In this document: positions 14,288-21,385 of the stretch, one piece after another | How positions within the stretch are numbered: the first letter of the stretch is position 1 | Layout: every line of letters begins with the position of its first letter | Source: a virus | Length of the DNA: 38,279 nt | Direction: 5' to 3' (one strand) | Virus record (IMG/VR): IMGVR_UViG_3300020474_001067 | Location: 1-38,279 of that record | Position numbers and translations under genes: made by a program | Notes under the pieces: model-generated | Told to the model about the DNA's origin: nothing | Database searches by the model: none | What the model saw: the letters and a program-made list of their open reading frames with translations, nothing else

Positions 14288-15339
14288 TCTTCAGAATTAG
14301 CAGCAATTTGTTCTTTAATCCAGTGATATGTATAACGAATACCTTCCTCCAGAGTCATGCTGTAGTCCCATTGTAGTGCTTCACGAATCAATTCGTTGTT
14401 GGAGTTACGTCCACGCACACCCAGAGGACCGTCAATATGAATCTTCCTTACTTCTTTACCAGCAACCTTTCCAACAGTATCTACCAGTTGATTGATAGTC
14501 ACCATCTCCTCAGAACCAATGTTTACAGGTCCAAGGAAGTCTGATTCCATCAGGCGACGAGTTGCTTCGATACACTCATCAATATAAAGGAATGAACGAG
14601 TCTGCTCTCCATCACCCCAAACCTCAATAGCACCACCGTCTTCAGGAAGATATGCTACTTTACGACACATTGCAGCAGGAGACTTCTCCTTACCACCATC
14701 CCAGGTGCTATCAGGTCCATAGATGTTATGGAAGCGAGCAATACGAACAGGAATGCCATGGTTACGGTTAAACGTCAAATACAGACGCTCAGAGAACAGT
14801 TTCTCCCAACCATATTCAGAGTCAGGACCAGCAGGATAAGCATCACTTTCCTTGAGTCCAGGGTTGTCCACATCCATCTGAGCATACTCAGGATACATGC
14901 AGGCAGATGAGGAATAGAAAATCTTAGTTCTGTTCTGTTCAGTCTGCTTATTCAACTCCAGTTGACACTTAAGCATGTTAAGGTTGATAGCAGCAGAGTT
15001 ATACATCACCTCAGAGTCATTGTCTCCAGAGAAGATATAACCAGCACCACCCATATCAGCAGCATACTGATAGATTTCATCAAAAGGTTCTACAAACTTC
15101 TCTGCCACATTTGCATAGAAGTTACCCTGATATCCAGAGAACCTGATGACACGACCCATCAGACTGATGTCCGTAAGATCTCCAAGGATGAACTCATCAG
15201 CAAGAGTAGGAGAATATTCTGGACGCTTGATATCTACACCACGTACCCAGTATCCCTCACTCTTGAGACGGCGAACCATATGACTACCAATAAATCCACC
15301 AGCACCACAAACAAGTGCAGTCTTTTGTCGCTCAGACAT
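14284..15339 (-). CDS. GDP-mannose 3,5-epimerase, plant-type
   Basis: 351 residues from ATG 15339, chosen because GGAGG lies about six bases upstream; an upstream TTG would add four residues. After the GAGGFIGSHM dinucleotide loop come AADMGGAGYI, SSSACMYPE, LKESDAYPAGPDSEYGWEK, ARFHNIYGPDSTWDGGKEK, SPAAMCRKVAY, WGDGEQTRSFLYIDECIE and PLGVRGRNSNNELI. These match plant GDP-mannose 3,5-epimerase in order, including the Cys of SSSAC and the YxxEK pair. Known reaction: GDP-D-mannose to GDP-L-galactose (and GDP-L-gulose). An insertion of about 18 residues (FSGYQGNFYANVAEKFVE) precedes the AADMGG motif. It would give the cluster an L-galactose donor. Confidence 0.85.
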   Translation of the reverse strand: MSERQKTALVCGAGGFIGSHMVRRLKSEGYWVRGVDIKRPEYSPTLADEFILGDLTDISLMGRVIRFSGYQGNFYANVAEKFVEPFDEIYQYAADMGGAGYIFSGDNDSEVMYNSAAINLNMLKCQLELNKQTEQNRTKIFYSSSACMYPEYAQMDVDNPGLKESDAYPAGPDSEYGWEKLFSERLYLTFNRNHGIPVRIARFHNIYGPDSTWDGGKEKSPAAMCRKVAYLPEDGGAIEVWGDGEQTRSFLYIDECIEATRRLMESDFLGPVNIGSEEMVTINQLVDTVGKVAGKEVRKIHIDGPLGVRGRNSNNELIREALQWDYSMTLEEGIRYTYHWIKEQIAANSEE

Positions 15340-16099
15340 TCTGTCCTCCAATAAATTCAGAAATTTCGTGTTTTACTCTAGCATGAAAGTCCCAGTATTC
15401 CTTGGACTTTTCGTAGTTTTCTTCTACTACATCTACACGATCATCATAAAACTTCTCATCAAGATTGTCAAGAATATCCTTGAGTTCTTCGATAGTATTA
15501 AAAATAATCATGCCATCGGTATTGAAATAATCACCGATGTTCGATGCACCCCAATAGATTGGGATAGTTTTAGAAGCAAGGCAATCGATCAACTTTTCAG
15601 TAATCCAGTTATCTCGCTGCTCGTTCTCTATAACTATGTGATATTTAGCAGTTTCAAAGAGAAAGTTCTTGTTCGGTGTTCGCGGTGGCGACTTGTGCTT
15701 GACAATACTAAAACCGTTCAGGTCCTCTGCCTCTTGCAATCCTTCCCAAATTTGCTGGCGGAGTTTATGTCCAGGTGCCCATCCCTTATTACTGGTGTTG
15801 AAAGAGCAAACCTTCTGTTTGTTTGGTTTGAACTCATCCCATTCAATCCAACAGCAACCAAAGATAAACTTCTGCGCGTTAGGAAGGTCTAGAAGGTCTT
15901 CCCTCCAGGTAAGAATTAAATCAAACTGTTCTGCGTTTGCTCTTACGTTATCAGCAATGTCAAGAATAGAAGGTGGTTCACATAAAACCAATACATTTAT
16001 ACGATCTGCTTTCCATGAGATTGCATCATAGGAAATATGAACCTTCTTCTCAAACTGACCCTCTGTGGACAGTGTTCCACTACACTCAATGTCATACAT
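15332..16099 (-). CDS. GT10 alpha-1,3-fucosyltransferase-like protein
   Basis: 255 residues. The C-terminal half has FETAKYHIVIENEQRDNWITEKL followed by IDCLASKTIPIYWGASNIGDYF, the GT10 core (F-x-x-x-N/EN...TEKL...PIYWG) that binds GDP-fucose. The N-terminal acceptor half is short and less conserved. Known reaction: transfer of fucose to GlcNAc or glucose in an alpha-1,3 link. The ATG overlaps the stop of the ColD-like gene by eight bases. Confidence 0.85.
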   Translation of the reverse strand: MYDIECSGTLSTEGQFEKKVHISYDAISWKADRINVLVLCEPPSILDIADNVRANAEQFDLILTWREDLLDLPNAQKFIFGCCWIEWDEFKPNKQKVCSFNTSNKGWAPGHKLRQQIWEGLQEAEDLNGFSIVKHKSPPRTPNKNFLFETAKYHIVIENEQRDNWITEKLIDCLASKTIPIYWGASNIGDYFNTDGMIIFNTIEELKDILDNLDEKFYDDRVDVVEENYEKSKEYWDFHARVKHEISEFIGGQNV

Positions 16100-17267
16100 T
16101 TGGAATTACCTCATTCAAAATTTCAAGAAGTCTATCTACTTTTCTGCCAGTTACGAATTGACTGTTACCCACATACAATCCATTCTTATGTAGGATCTCT
16201 ACATTGGGTTCCTTTCGCTTAGTGCAGAGTTCATACTTCTTAAATGCCGGATGACGAAGAAGATTGCCGCTGATAATAGGACGAAACTCAATTTCATTCA
16301 CTCTTAAAGTTTCTTTTAGTAAAGGAATATATCTTTCCTCAAAAGGAATGATTGGTAGACAAAAACTACTGTTGCCTGTCTGATATTGTGGTGTTCTTAT
16401 CCCCTCACGAAAGAGAACTCCATTATAGAAACGACGATAATTTTGTTTACGGATTTCAATATTCTTATTAAGTTTCTTCAGTTGAGAGAGACCAAGGACA
16501 GCACATAATTCATGGTTACGGAAGTTATATCCATCCGTCATAAAGAGAAATGCAGGGTCAATATCAGGATTTTCTGCTACATATTTGTCACGATTAAAGT
16601 CTGACTCCCTTGCCATACCATGAGATCTCTTCATTCGCATCAAATCATAAAGGTCTGGATTGTTAGTACAGACCATTCCACCTTCAACAGTAGTGATGTG
16701 ATGTCCAAAATAAAAACTAAAAGTTGACCCAGCAGAGAGAGTTCCTCTCTTGTTTAGATTAGAATCTTGAACACCATGAGACTCACAAATGTCTTCAAGA
16801 ATCAATGCGTTAGGAAAAATATCCTCAATCTTCTCCACATCAGAGGACAATCCAATCAAGTGTGTGACAAAAACTACCTTAATATCAGGATGTTGGGTAG
16901 CAACATACTTCAATTCTTCAATATCAAAGGAGAAATTGTTCAGATTAATGTCACAAAAGATGGGTTGTAATCCATTTTGAATGACTGGACCAACATTAGT
17001 GACCCAAGTCGTAGCAGGAACTAGAACTTTGTCTCCATCTTTGAGACCACAGAGTTCTTTGATAGATGCAATCAAAAGAGAGTTGGCAGTGCTACCACTA
17101 GAAACATAAAGAGAGTAATCAACACCCAACCACTCTGCCCACTTCTTTTCAAATTGACGAACCTTAGGTCCATTTGTCAATCTCGAACTAGTGAGAAGAA
17201 ATGCTGCCATTTTGAGACGATCTTTGAAGGTAATCGTCTCCTCCATCAGAGGCCAAGATTCAATCAT
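16092..17267 (-). CDS. ColD-like PLP-dependent 3-dehydratase (His replaces catalytic Lys)
   Basis: 391 residues from ATG 17267 ([14 protein letters not shown]), overlapping the fcl stop by eight bases; a longer frame to 17297 would overlap by 38. The fold-type I DegT/DnrJ/EryC1/StrS family is clear (YVSSGSTANSLLIAS, PATTWVTNVGPVIQNG, LILEDICESHG). The PLP lysine of aminotransferases is replaced: the motif reads SFYFGHHITTVEGGM. His at that place is the mark of the sugar 3-dehydratases ColD and E1/RfbH. E1 also needs an iron-sulfur Cys cluster that I do not see, and the length matches ColD (388). Predicted: removal of the 3-hydroxyl of GDP-4-keto-6-deoxymannose made by Gmd. Confidence 0.8.
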   Translation of the reverse strand: MIESWPLMEETITFKDRLKMAAFLLTSSRLTNGPKVRQFEKKWAEWLGVDYSLYVSSGSTANSLLIASIKELCGLKDGDKVLVPATTWVTNVGPVIQNGLQPIFCDINLNNFSFDIEELKYVATQHPDIKVVFVTHLIGLSSDVEKIEDIFPNALILEDICESHGVQDSNLNKRGTLSAGSTFSFYFGHHITTVEGGMVCTNNPDLYDLMRMKRSHGMARESDFNRDKYVAENPDIDPAFLFMTDGYNFRNHELCAVLGLSQLKKLNKNIEIRKQNYRRFYNGVLFREGIRTPQYQTGNSSFCLPIIPFEERYIPLLKETLRVNEIEFRPIISGNLLRHPAFKKYELCTKRKEPNVEILHKNGLYVGNSQFVTGRKVDRLLEILNEVIPNV

Positions 17268-18186
17268 GTGGTTTTTTCTCCAACTTGTAGTACTCATAAG
17301 TATTTTTCAACCCCCTTTCCAGGGAAGTTTTAGGTTTCCAACCAAGGTTTTCTAGTTTTGAGACATCAAGAAGTTTTTTCATCATGCCATCTGGTTTATC
17401 AGTGTCCCACTTTATATCCCCTTTAAACTCAACCACATCTTTAATGATGTCTGCAAGTTCTTCAATGGAATAATCAACGCCACTTCCTACATTGATTATA
17501 TCACCATCATTGTAGTTCTGCATCAGGAATGCACAGGCATCAGCGAGGTCTTCAACGTAGATAAACTCCCTCCTAGCAACTCCAGTTCCCCAAAAAGTAA
17601 CACTATCACCACCTTCATGGAACTTAGAGAGCATAGATCCTACCACATGACCCGTAGCTTGGTTAAAATTATCCTTTGGACCATATACATTACATGGTTG
17701 AGCAGTGATGAAGTTGCAATCATACTGCTTTCTATACGCTTGACACAGTTTAATACCAGCAATTTTGGCGATAGAGTATGCCTCGTTGGTGGGTTCAAGT
17801 GGTCCTGAAAGAAGATGCTCCTCCCTCATTGGTTGAGGACAGTGCTTAGGATAGATGCATGATGAACCCAGGAACAAAAGTTTCTTTACCTTGTATTTGT
17901 GAGAACACTTAATAATATTGTTCTGGATTGCAAGATTGTCAAGCAAAAAGTCAACTGGATGAGCAACATTGTCGCCAATGCCACCGCATTTTGCTGCTGC
18001 TAAGAAGACATAATCAGGTTTTTCCTTCTTAAAGAAAGTAGAAACCTGATCATAATTACACAAATCTACCTCTTTTCTAGTCTTGAGGACCAGATTTCGA
18101 TAACCAAGTTCTCTCAATCGCCTTACGATTGCAGATCCAACCATCCCAGTGTGACCTGCAACGTAAATTTTATCACTCATATGCAT
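17260..18186 (-). CDS. fcl: GDP-L-fucose synthase (Fcl/WcaG)
   Basis: 308 residues from ATG 18186 ([12 protein letters not shown]); GGGAGGA lies 11 bases upstream. ATG 18180 (MSDKIY) is the alternative. [15 protein letters not shown] is the NADP loop, [18 protein letters not shown] and [11 protein letters not shown] follow, then [17 protein letters not shown] with the YxxxK pair, and [12 protein letters not shown]. These are the E. coli Fcl motifs at the same length. Reaction: GDP-4-keto-6-deoxy-D-mannose to GDP-L-fucose by 3,5-epimerisation and NADPH reduction. Its substrate comes from the overlapping gmd. Confidence 0.93.
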   Translation of the reverse strand: MHMSDKIYVAGHTGMVGSAIVRRLRELGYRNLVLKTRKEVDLCNYDQVSTFFKKEKPDYVFLAAAKCGGIGDNVAHPVDFLLDNLAIQNNIIKCSHKYKVKKLLFLGSSCIYPKHCPQPMREEHLLSGPLEPTNEAYSIAKIAGIKLCQAYRKQYDCNFITAQPCNVYGPKDNFNQATGHVVGSMLSKFHEGGDSVTFWGTGVARREFIYVEDLADACAFLMQNYNDGDIINVGSGVDYSIEELADIIKDVVEFKGDIKWDTDKPDGMMKKLLDVSKLENLGWKPKTSLERGLKNTYEYYKLEKKPHD

Positions 18187-19243
18187 AACGGCTGAATCCT
18201 CCCGACGTAAGAAGTTCATCTCTTTTAGCAAACTCGATGTCCTTATTTACCATCTCTTCAATCATCTCATCCAGAGTAATTTCTGGTTTCCAACCAAGAG
18301 TCTCTCTTGCTTTGGTTGAATCGCCAAGCAAAGTCTCAACTTCAGCATCCCTAAAGTACCTAGGACTCACTTCAATAACTTTTTTTCCACTAATGATATC
18401 CCACCCACATTCATCAATACCTTCACCTTCCCAATGAAGTGACATCCCAAGACACTTACCAGTACGTTCACAAAACTCTCTGACAGTGATTTGCTCCATG
18501 GTAGATATCACAAAGTCATCCGGTTCGTTCTGCTGCAGCATCATCCACATAGCACGGACATAATCCTTAGCGTGTCCCCAGTCACGTTTAGCATCTAAGT
18601 TACCCAGTCTCAGAGTCTTCATAAGTCCAAGACTAACCCTTGCGAGATCCCGTGTAATTTTTCTAGTGACAAAAGTCTCACCTCTACGGGGAGATTCATG
18701 GTTAAAAAGTATACCAGAACATGCAAACATACCGTATGATTCACGATAGTTCTTTGTAATCCAGTGAGCATATAGTTTTGCTACTCCATAAGGAGACCTT
18801 GGATAGAAAGGAGTGGTCTCTTTCTGAGGATTTTCTTGCACCAACCCAAACATTTCTGAAGTGGATGCCTGATAAAACTTGGTCTTCTTCTCCAAACCAA
18901 GGATACGAATTGCCTCAAGGATACGAAGAGTTCCAATCGCATCACTATTGGCAGTGTACTCGGGAGTTTCAAAAGAAACCTTCACATGACTCTGAGCACC
19001 TAAGTTGTAGATCTCATCAGGTTGAATCATCTGAATCAAACGAATCAAATTCGTAGAATCAGTCAAGTCTCCATAATGCATATAAAAGTTTTTACTTCCA
19101 TTAAAGACATGATTCACTCTATCAGTGTTAAATGAAGAACTTCTTCTTTTAATACCATGCACTTCATATCCTTTTTCCAAGAGTAACTCAGCAAGATAAG
19201 AACCATCTTGCCCCGTTAGTCCCGTAATCAGTGCTCTTTTCAT
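18173..19243 (-). CDS. gmd: GDP-mannose 4,6-dehydratase (Gmd)
   Basis: 356 residues. Starts [22 protein letters not shown] (NADP loop) and [11 protein letters not shown], with [51 protein letters not shown] (catalytic Thr/Glu and YxxxK) and [18 protein letters not shown]. This is the full Gmd pattern at normal length. Reaction: GDP-D-mannose to GDP-4-keto-6-deoxy-D-mannose. It is the first gene of the 15-gene glycan operon, and its product can feed both Fcl and the ColD-like dehydratase. A terminator and a TATAAT lie directly upstream. Confidence 0.95.
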   Translation of the reverse strand: MKRALITGLTGQDGSYLAELLLEKGYEVHGIKRRSSSFNTDRVNHVFNGSKNFYMHYGDLTDSTNLIRLIQMIQPDEIYNLGAQSHVKVSFETPEYTANSDAIGTLRILEAIRILGLEKKTKFYQASTSEMFGLVQENPQKETTPFYPRSPYGVAKLYAHWITKNYRESYGMFACSGILFNHESPRRGETFVTRKITRDLARVSLGLMKTLRLGNLDAKRDWGHAKDYVRAMWMMLQQNEPDDFVISTMEQITVREFCERTGKCLGMSLHWEGEGIDECGWDIISGKKVIEVSPRYFRDAEVETLLGDSTKARETLGWKPEITLDEMIEEMVNKDIEFAKRDELLTSGGFSRYAYE

Positions 19244-19265
19244 ACGTTCATTCTACTATCTCAAC

Positions 19266-19294
19266 ATTATACAAAAAAAGACAGGTTTATGCAA
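19266..19294 (-). promoter_or_regulatory. Putative promoter of the glycan operon, overlapping a terminator
   Basis: On the minus strand TATAAT (19271-19266) sits 22 bases before the gmd start. Seventeen bases upstream is TTGCAT, only a 3/6 match to -35, located in the loop and 3' arm of the terminator hairpin. The -10 is good and the -35 poor, so an activator or a phage factor may be needed. Confidence 0.45.
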
Positions 19295-19302
19295 CCTGTC
19301 TT
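19273..19302 (-). terminator. Strong intrinsic terminator before gmd
   Basis: On the minus strand AAGACAGGTT pairs perfectly with AACCTGTCTT (10 base pairs) around the loop GCATA, followed by a seven-T run. It insulates the glycan operon from the upstream 67-residue gene. Confidence 0.85.
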
Positions 19303-19406
19303 AGAGGGAACTTTCATGCACGCCACTTACTCTTTTACCTGAAGCAAGAAACAGGGCGGGAGTTACCTCCATCCGCACCACTTGCTCTTAGGTAAAGCAA
19401 GAAACC
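19303..19406 (-). repeat. Two imperfect direct repeats between the 67-residue gene and gmd
   Basis: CACTTACTCTTTTACCTGAA then GCAAGAAAC (19324-19352) and CACTTGCTCTTAGGTAAAGC then AAGAAAC (19379-19405), plus-strand sense, are about 27-29 bases each with their starts 55 apart. The second also contains a perfect hairpin, CTTGCT/AGCAAG; the first has it with one mismatch. A 23-codon frame (19301-19372) spans the interval but has no good ribosome site. Purpose unknown. Confidence 0.45.
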
Positions 19407-19610
19407 TCAGAGATCGGCAAACTTAGCAGGAAACTCACGCTTGAGAGCAGCAGCAATCTGTTCGACTCTTGCGGAATCGGAACTATCACCACCATCACAT
19501 TTTTGATGTGCTTTTGCTTCTAATGCCTTTACCCTTGCTTCGATTTCTACATCATACCTAGACATTGCTGCCCCGGTTGCAGACTTCGCTGCTTTTCCTT
19601 GAATTGCCAT
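19407..19610 (-). CDS. Small hypothetical protein behind a late-type promoter
   Basis: 67 residues: an Ala/Lys-rich N-terminus (AIQGKAAKSATGAAMSRY), a predicted helix (DVEIEARVKALEAKAHQK), a Gly/Asp/Ser linker (CDGGDSSDSAR) and a second helix (VEQIAAALKREFPAKFADL). No family recognised. It is isolated, with an ATAAATA-like box upstream and a terminator downstream, so it forms its own late unit. Confidence 0.65.
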   Translation of the reverse strand: MAIQGKAAKSATGAAMSRYDVEIEARVKALEAKAHQKCDGGDSSDSARVEQIAAALKREFPAKFADL

Positions 19611-19635
19611 TTTAATAAATTAATAACTCTTCCTT

Positions 19636-19643
19636 TATTTAGT
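19636..19643 (-). promoter_or_regulatory. Late-promoter-like box ACTAAATA
   Basis: On the minus strand ACTAAATA, a 6/8 match to the T4 late consensus TATAAATA, lies 26 bases before the ATG of the 67-residue gene in an otherwise AT-rich leader. Confidence 0.4.
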
Positions 19644-19681
19644 TTTTAGAGGGTCTTATGACTCCACCAGTTCTGTTATAG

Positions 19682-20026
19682 TCAATCCGTGACTCGATTA
19701 TAATCGTCTTCTAATCGAACGATATCATCTTCAGTACATTCACCCCTCTGAACTTCAACAAAAGTTAATCCTTCAGCATCAGATTCAAGTCTGTGAACAG
19801 ACCCTCTACCAATACTAAAGGAATCACCAGGTCCAACCTTTTTAATAAGATTATCAATAGTGATAGTTCCTGTTCCAGATACAATGTACCAGAACTCATC
19901 TCTCTTAAAATGTTTTTGAAGAGAGAATCTAGAATGAGGATTAATGTACAATTTCTTAATAACAAGATTGTAATCTCGTTCAAGATCTGTATACCAACCC
20001 CAAGGTTTTTGTACTGTATCTTTCAT
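19682..20026 (-). CDS. Mannose-6-phosphate isomerase-type cupin
   Basis: 114 residues, equal to the C-terminal cupin domain of type II mannose-6-phosphate isomerase / mannose-1-phosphate guanylyltransferase. Landmarks are KPWGWYTDLERDYN, INPHSRFSLQKHFKRDEFWYI (metal ligands in QKHxxRxE form), VSGTGTITID, SIGRGSVHRLES and FVEVQRGECTEDDIVRLEDDY. Predicted reaction: fructose-6-phosphate to mannose-6-phosphate. No nucleotidyltransferase domain is attached, so the host would still have to make GDP-mannose. Its place just upstream of the Gmd cluster fits precursor supply. Confidence 0.85.
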   Translation of the reverse strand: MKDTVQKPWGWYTDLERDYNLVIKKLYINPHSRFSLQKHFKRDEFWYIVSGTGTITIDNLIKKVGPGDSFSIGRGSVHRLESDAEGLTFVEVQRGECTEDDIVRLEDDYNRVTD

Positions 20027-20052
20027 TTAGATAAAGGTTATCCCGACCAGGG

Positions 20053-20289
20053 CTAGTTTACACGACTTACCGAGTCTTTGATATAGCAGGGTTTACCTGT
20101 CAACCACTTAGGATACTCTGCGTCTTCCATTGCTAGAAGGCATTGTGCCTGGTTGTCGAACAGGTAAACATCAAACCACTTACGATTGTAGTAGTCTTGC
20201 TCCTGTAATCTATAATCAGGTTTACCATTGAGTTCAATGATACCCTTTTCAACAAACCTAAAAGGTCCACGTTCTAATAGAACTTTCAT
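20053..20289 (-). CDS. Small hypothetical protein
   Basis: 78 residues, not recognised. Tyr/Trp-rich centre (DYRLQEQDYYNRKWFDVYLFDNQAQCLLAM) then EYPKWLTGKPCYIKDSV. It looks like a compact alpha/beta domain without membrane segments. It starts in an ATGA overlap with the preceding 70-residue gene, and the cupin gene follows 27 bases later. Confidence 0.65.
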   Translation of the reverse strand: MKVLLERGPFRFVEKGIIELNGKPDYRLQEQDYYNRKWFDVYLFDNQAQCLLAMEDAEYPKWLTGKPCYIKDSVSRVN

Positions 20290-20498
20290 GCTTCGACTGC
20301 TTCAAGATCGACAGAGATTTGTTCCATCAAAATATCATAATCATCAAGAGCATCGCCCGAAAAGACAACGCCAGTGTTCTCATAATAACGACGGACCTTT
20401 TTGAGAAGTTTCGGATTCTTCACATCCAGGAAGAACTCTCCATTTACCGCACCCTTAAGGGTTTGGATGTCTTTCTTGAACTTAGTAGTCAGTGTCAT
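20286..20498 (-). CDS. Small hypothetical protein behind an early-type promoter
   Basis: 70 residues: TTKFKKDIQTLKGAVNGEFF, LDVKNPKLLKKVRRYYENTG, then VVFSGDALDDYDILMEQISV. A basic first half and an acidic second half, no membrane segment and no motif I can name. It is first in a short operon (this gene, the 78-residue gene, the cupin) driven by the perfect promoter at 20521-20550, so it is probably expressed early. Confidence 0.65.
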   Translation of the reverse strand: MTLTTKFKKDIQTLKGAVNGEFFLDVKNPKLLKKVRRYYENTGVVFSGDALDDYDILMEQISVDLEAVEA

Positions 20499-20520
20499 TG
20501 TTCCGTTTGTTGACCTTAGT

Positions 20521-20550
20521 ATTATAAGGGTTTGACAGGGTTTCTGTCAA
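20521..20550 (-). promoter_or_regulatory. Sigma70-type promoter with 7-base-pair inverted repeat over the -35
   Basis: On the minus strand TTGACA (20550-20545), an 18-base spacer and TATAAT (20526-20521) are both perfect. The -35 is one arm of a perfect inverted repeat, TTGACAG-AAACC-CTGTCAA. It starts one base after the tRNA-Met gene. The repeat could be an operator or a stem-loop ending the tRNA transcript. Confidence 0.8.
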
Positions 20551-20551
20551 G

Positions 20552-20624
20552 TGCTTCCTGTGAGGATCGAACTCACCTTAGGCAAATTATGAGTTTGCTG
20601 CATTCACCAGATTGCTAAGGAAGC
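20552..20624 (-). tRNA. tRNA-Met (CAT)
   Basis: 73-base cloverleaf on the minus strand: acceptor GCTTCCT/AGGAAGC, anticodon stem GCAAA/TTTGC with loop CTCATAA (anticodon CAT), T stem GTGAG/CTCAC with loop TTCGATC. No CCA is encoded. A CAT anticodon could also be a lysidine-modified isoleucine tRNA; the sequence alone does not settle this. Confidence 0.88.
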
Positions 20625-20627
20625 AAA

Positions 20628-20699
20628 TAGGACTGCTGGGAATTGAACCCAGTTTACCCCGTTATAAGCAGAGAGCATTAACCAATATGCGACAGTCCC
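20628..20699 (-). tRNA. tRNA-Ile (TAT)
   Basis: 72-base cloverleaf: acceptor GGGACTG/CAGTCCT (first pair G-T), anticodon loop CTTATAA (anticodon TAT, decoding ATA), T arm CTGGG-TTCAATT-CCCAG. The anticodon stem CTCTG/CGGGG has two wobble pairs. It directly abuts the stop codon of the Phd-like gene. An ATA-reading tRNA suits an AT-rich phage. Confidence 0.85.
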
Positions 20700-20873
20700 T
20701 TAGGATCCTTCGTTGTTTTGCTCTGTGTATATTCGTATGAGTTCATCATCAGCAGGCACCATCACTGCCCTTTCACCCCTTTTATTTTCTACACCTATTG
20801 TCTCACCACCCTCAACTCTATCCATGAGTTCTTCCCAGTTCTCCTGCCAGTATTCCACTGAATAAAATTTCAT
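20700..20873 (-). CDS. Phd/YefM-like antitoxin-type protein
   Basis: 57 residues: MKFYSVEYWQENWEELMDRV then EGGETIGVENKRGERAVMVP and ADDELIRIYTEQNNEGS. The layout matches the Phd/YefM (prevent-host-death) fold: a short strand, a helix ending E-L-x-x-x-V-E-x-GE, a strand pair with a KRG turn, then AVMVP. No toxin gene follows; the next things are tRNA-Ile and tRNA-Met. A strong promoter (20895-20923) and a perfect palindrome (20879-20892) lie immediately upstream, as expected for an autoregulated antitoxin. Inferred role: DNA-binding regulator, or protection against a host toxin. Confidence 0.65.
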   Translation of the reverse strand: MKFYSVEYWQENWEELMDRVEGGETIGVENKRGERAVMVPADDELIRIYTEQNNEGS

Positions 20874-20878
20874 AGTTG

Positions 20879-20892
20879 CATTATGTATAATG
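20879..20892. promoter_or_regulatory. Palindrome CATTATGTATAATG at the Phd-like promoter
   Basis: A 14-base inverted repeat, CATTAT/ATAATG around GT. It begins three bases below the -10 hexamer (20895-20900) and lies six bases before the ATG of the Phd-like gene, covering the expected transcription start. Phd proteins bind such palindromes at their own promoters, so this is a good operator candidate. Confidence 0.6.
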
Positions 20893-20894
20893 AA

Positions 20895-20923
20895 ATTATA
20901 CTACTTGATATGTCCGCTGTCAA
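20895..20923 (-). promoter_or_regulatory. Sigma70-type promoter for the Phd-like gene and two tRNAs
   Basis: On the minus strand TTGACA (20923-20918), 17 bases, TATAAT (20900-20895); both perfect. The -35 is inside the last codons of the 57-residue membrane protein gene and the -10 starts right after its TAG stop. Confidence 0.8.
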
Positions 20924-21074
20924 ATGGTGCCCAATGCTGCCATCCATTCTTATGAACTAAATGCATACCAATAATAGGCACAACAACTAATGCTAAACTT
21001 AGAGTGCCAATTCCAAAAGGATTATTGAGTGTAGCAGCTGCAAAGTGTGCTGCCTTAAGTGCTATGTTGCCCAT
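20901..21074 (-). CDS. 57-residue membrane protein
   Basis: Reads MGNIALKAAHFAAATLNNPF then GIGTLSLALVVVPIIGMHLV and HKNGWQHWAPFDSGHIK. One strong membrane span (about residues 21-40) follows a weaker hydrophobic N-terminus. The C-terminal tail is His/Trp-rich. Its start overlaps the preceding gene by 20 bases. No family recognised. It belongs to the string of tiny membrane proteins around gnd. Confidence 0.6.
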   Translation of the reverse strand: MGNIALKAAHFAAATLNNPFGIGTLSLALVVVPIIGMHLVHKNGWQHWAPFDSGHIK

Positions 21075-21285
21075 AAGTATTTTCTCTATTTTTCCAGAGT
21101 TCTAGGAAGTAACGATCAACATGATACAAATCACCTTGAGGTGGTTGTTCTTCAATTTTAGACCATTTATCACACAATTGTCTCATCTCTGGTGAGATAC
21201 CATGTGGAGTAAACATTCTACCAAAGGAAGACATAGCAAATGCAAACCTCATTCTAATGCGCTGTTCCATTTCCATCATAGTCAT
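21055..21285 (-). CDS. Small hypothetical protein
   Basis: 76 residues from ATG 21285 (MTMMEMEQRIRMRFAFAMSS); four in-frame ATGs within 16 bases leave the start uncertain, and a longer frame to 21324 would overlap the neighbour further. Contains GRMFTPHGISPEMRQLCDKWSKIE and LYHVDRYFLELWKNREN. Soluble, not recognised. It lies in the gnd operon and overlaps both neighbouring small membrane-protein genes. Confidence 0.55.
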   Translation of the reverse strand: MTMMEMEQRIRMRFAFAMSSFGRMFTPHGISPEMRQLCDKWSKIEEQPPQGDLYHVDRYFLELWKNRENTYGQHST

Positions 21286-21385
21286 CACTTTCGTAGTAGA
21301 AATTCTCACCCTTATAAAGTCCAAAGGTTATAGTAAGAAGCACAAATGGAATTGAAATACATAATAGAATTGTACCAAAAGTCAT
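21254..21385 (-). CDS. 43-residue single-span membrane protein
   Basis: Reads MTFGTILLCISIPFVLLTIT then FGLYKGENFYYESDDYDGNG and TAH: one N-terminal membrane span and an acidic, tyrosine-rich tail. Its ATG overlaps the stop of the 157-residue gene (ATGA), which supports it as a coupled gene. Its last 32 bases overlap the next gene. Unknown function. Confidence 0.55.
   Translation of the reverse strand: MTFGTILLCISIPFVLLTITFGLYKGENFYYESDDYDGNGTAH

Noticed and set aside
19301-19372. 23-codon frame in the gmd upstream region
   Set aside because: No ribosome site, it runs into the terminator stem, and the repeats explain the sequence better.
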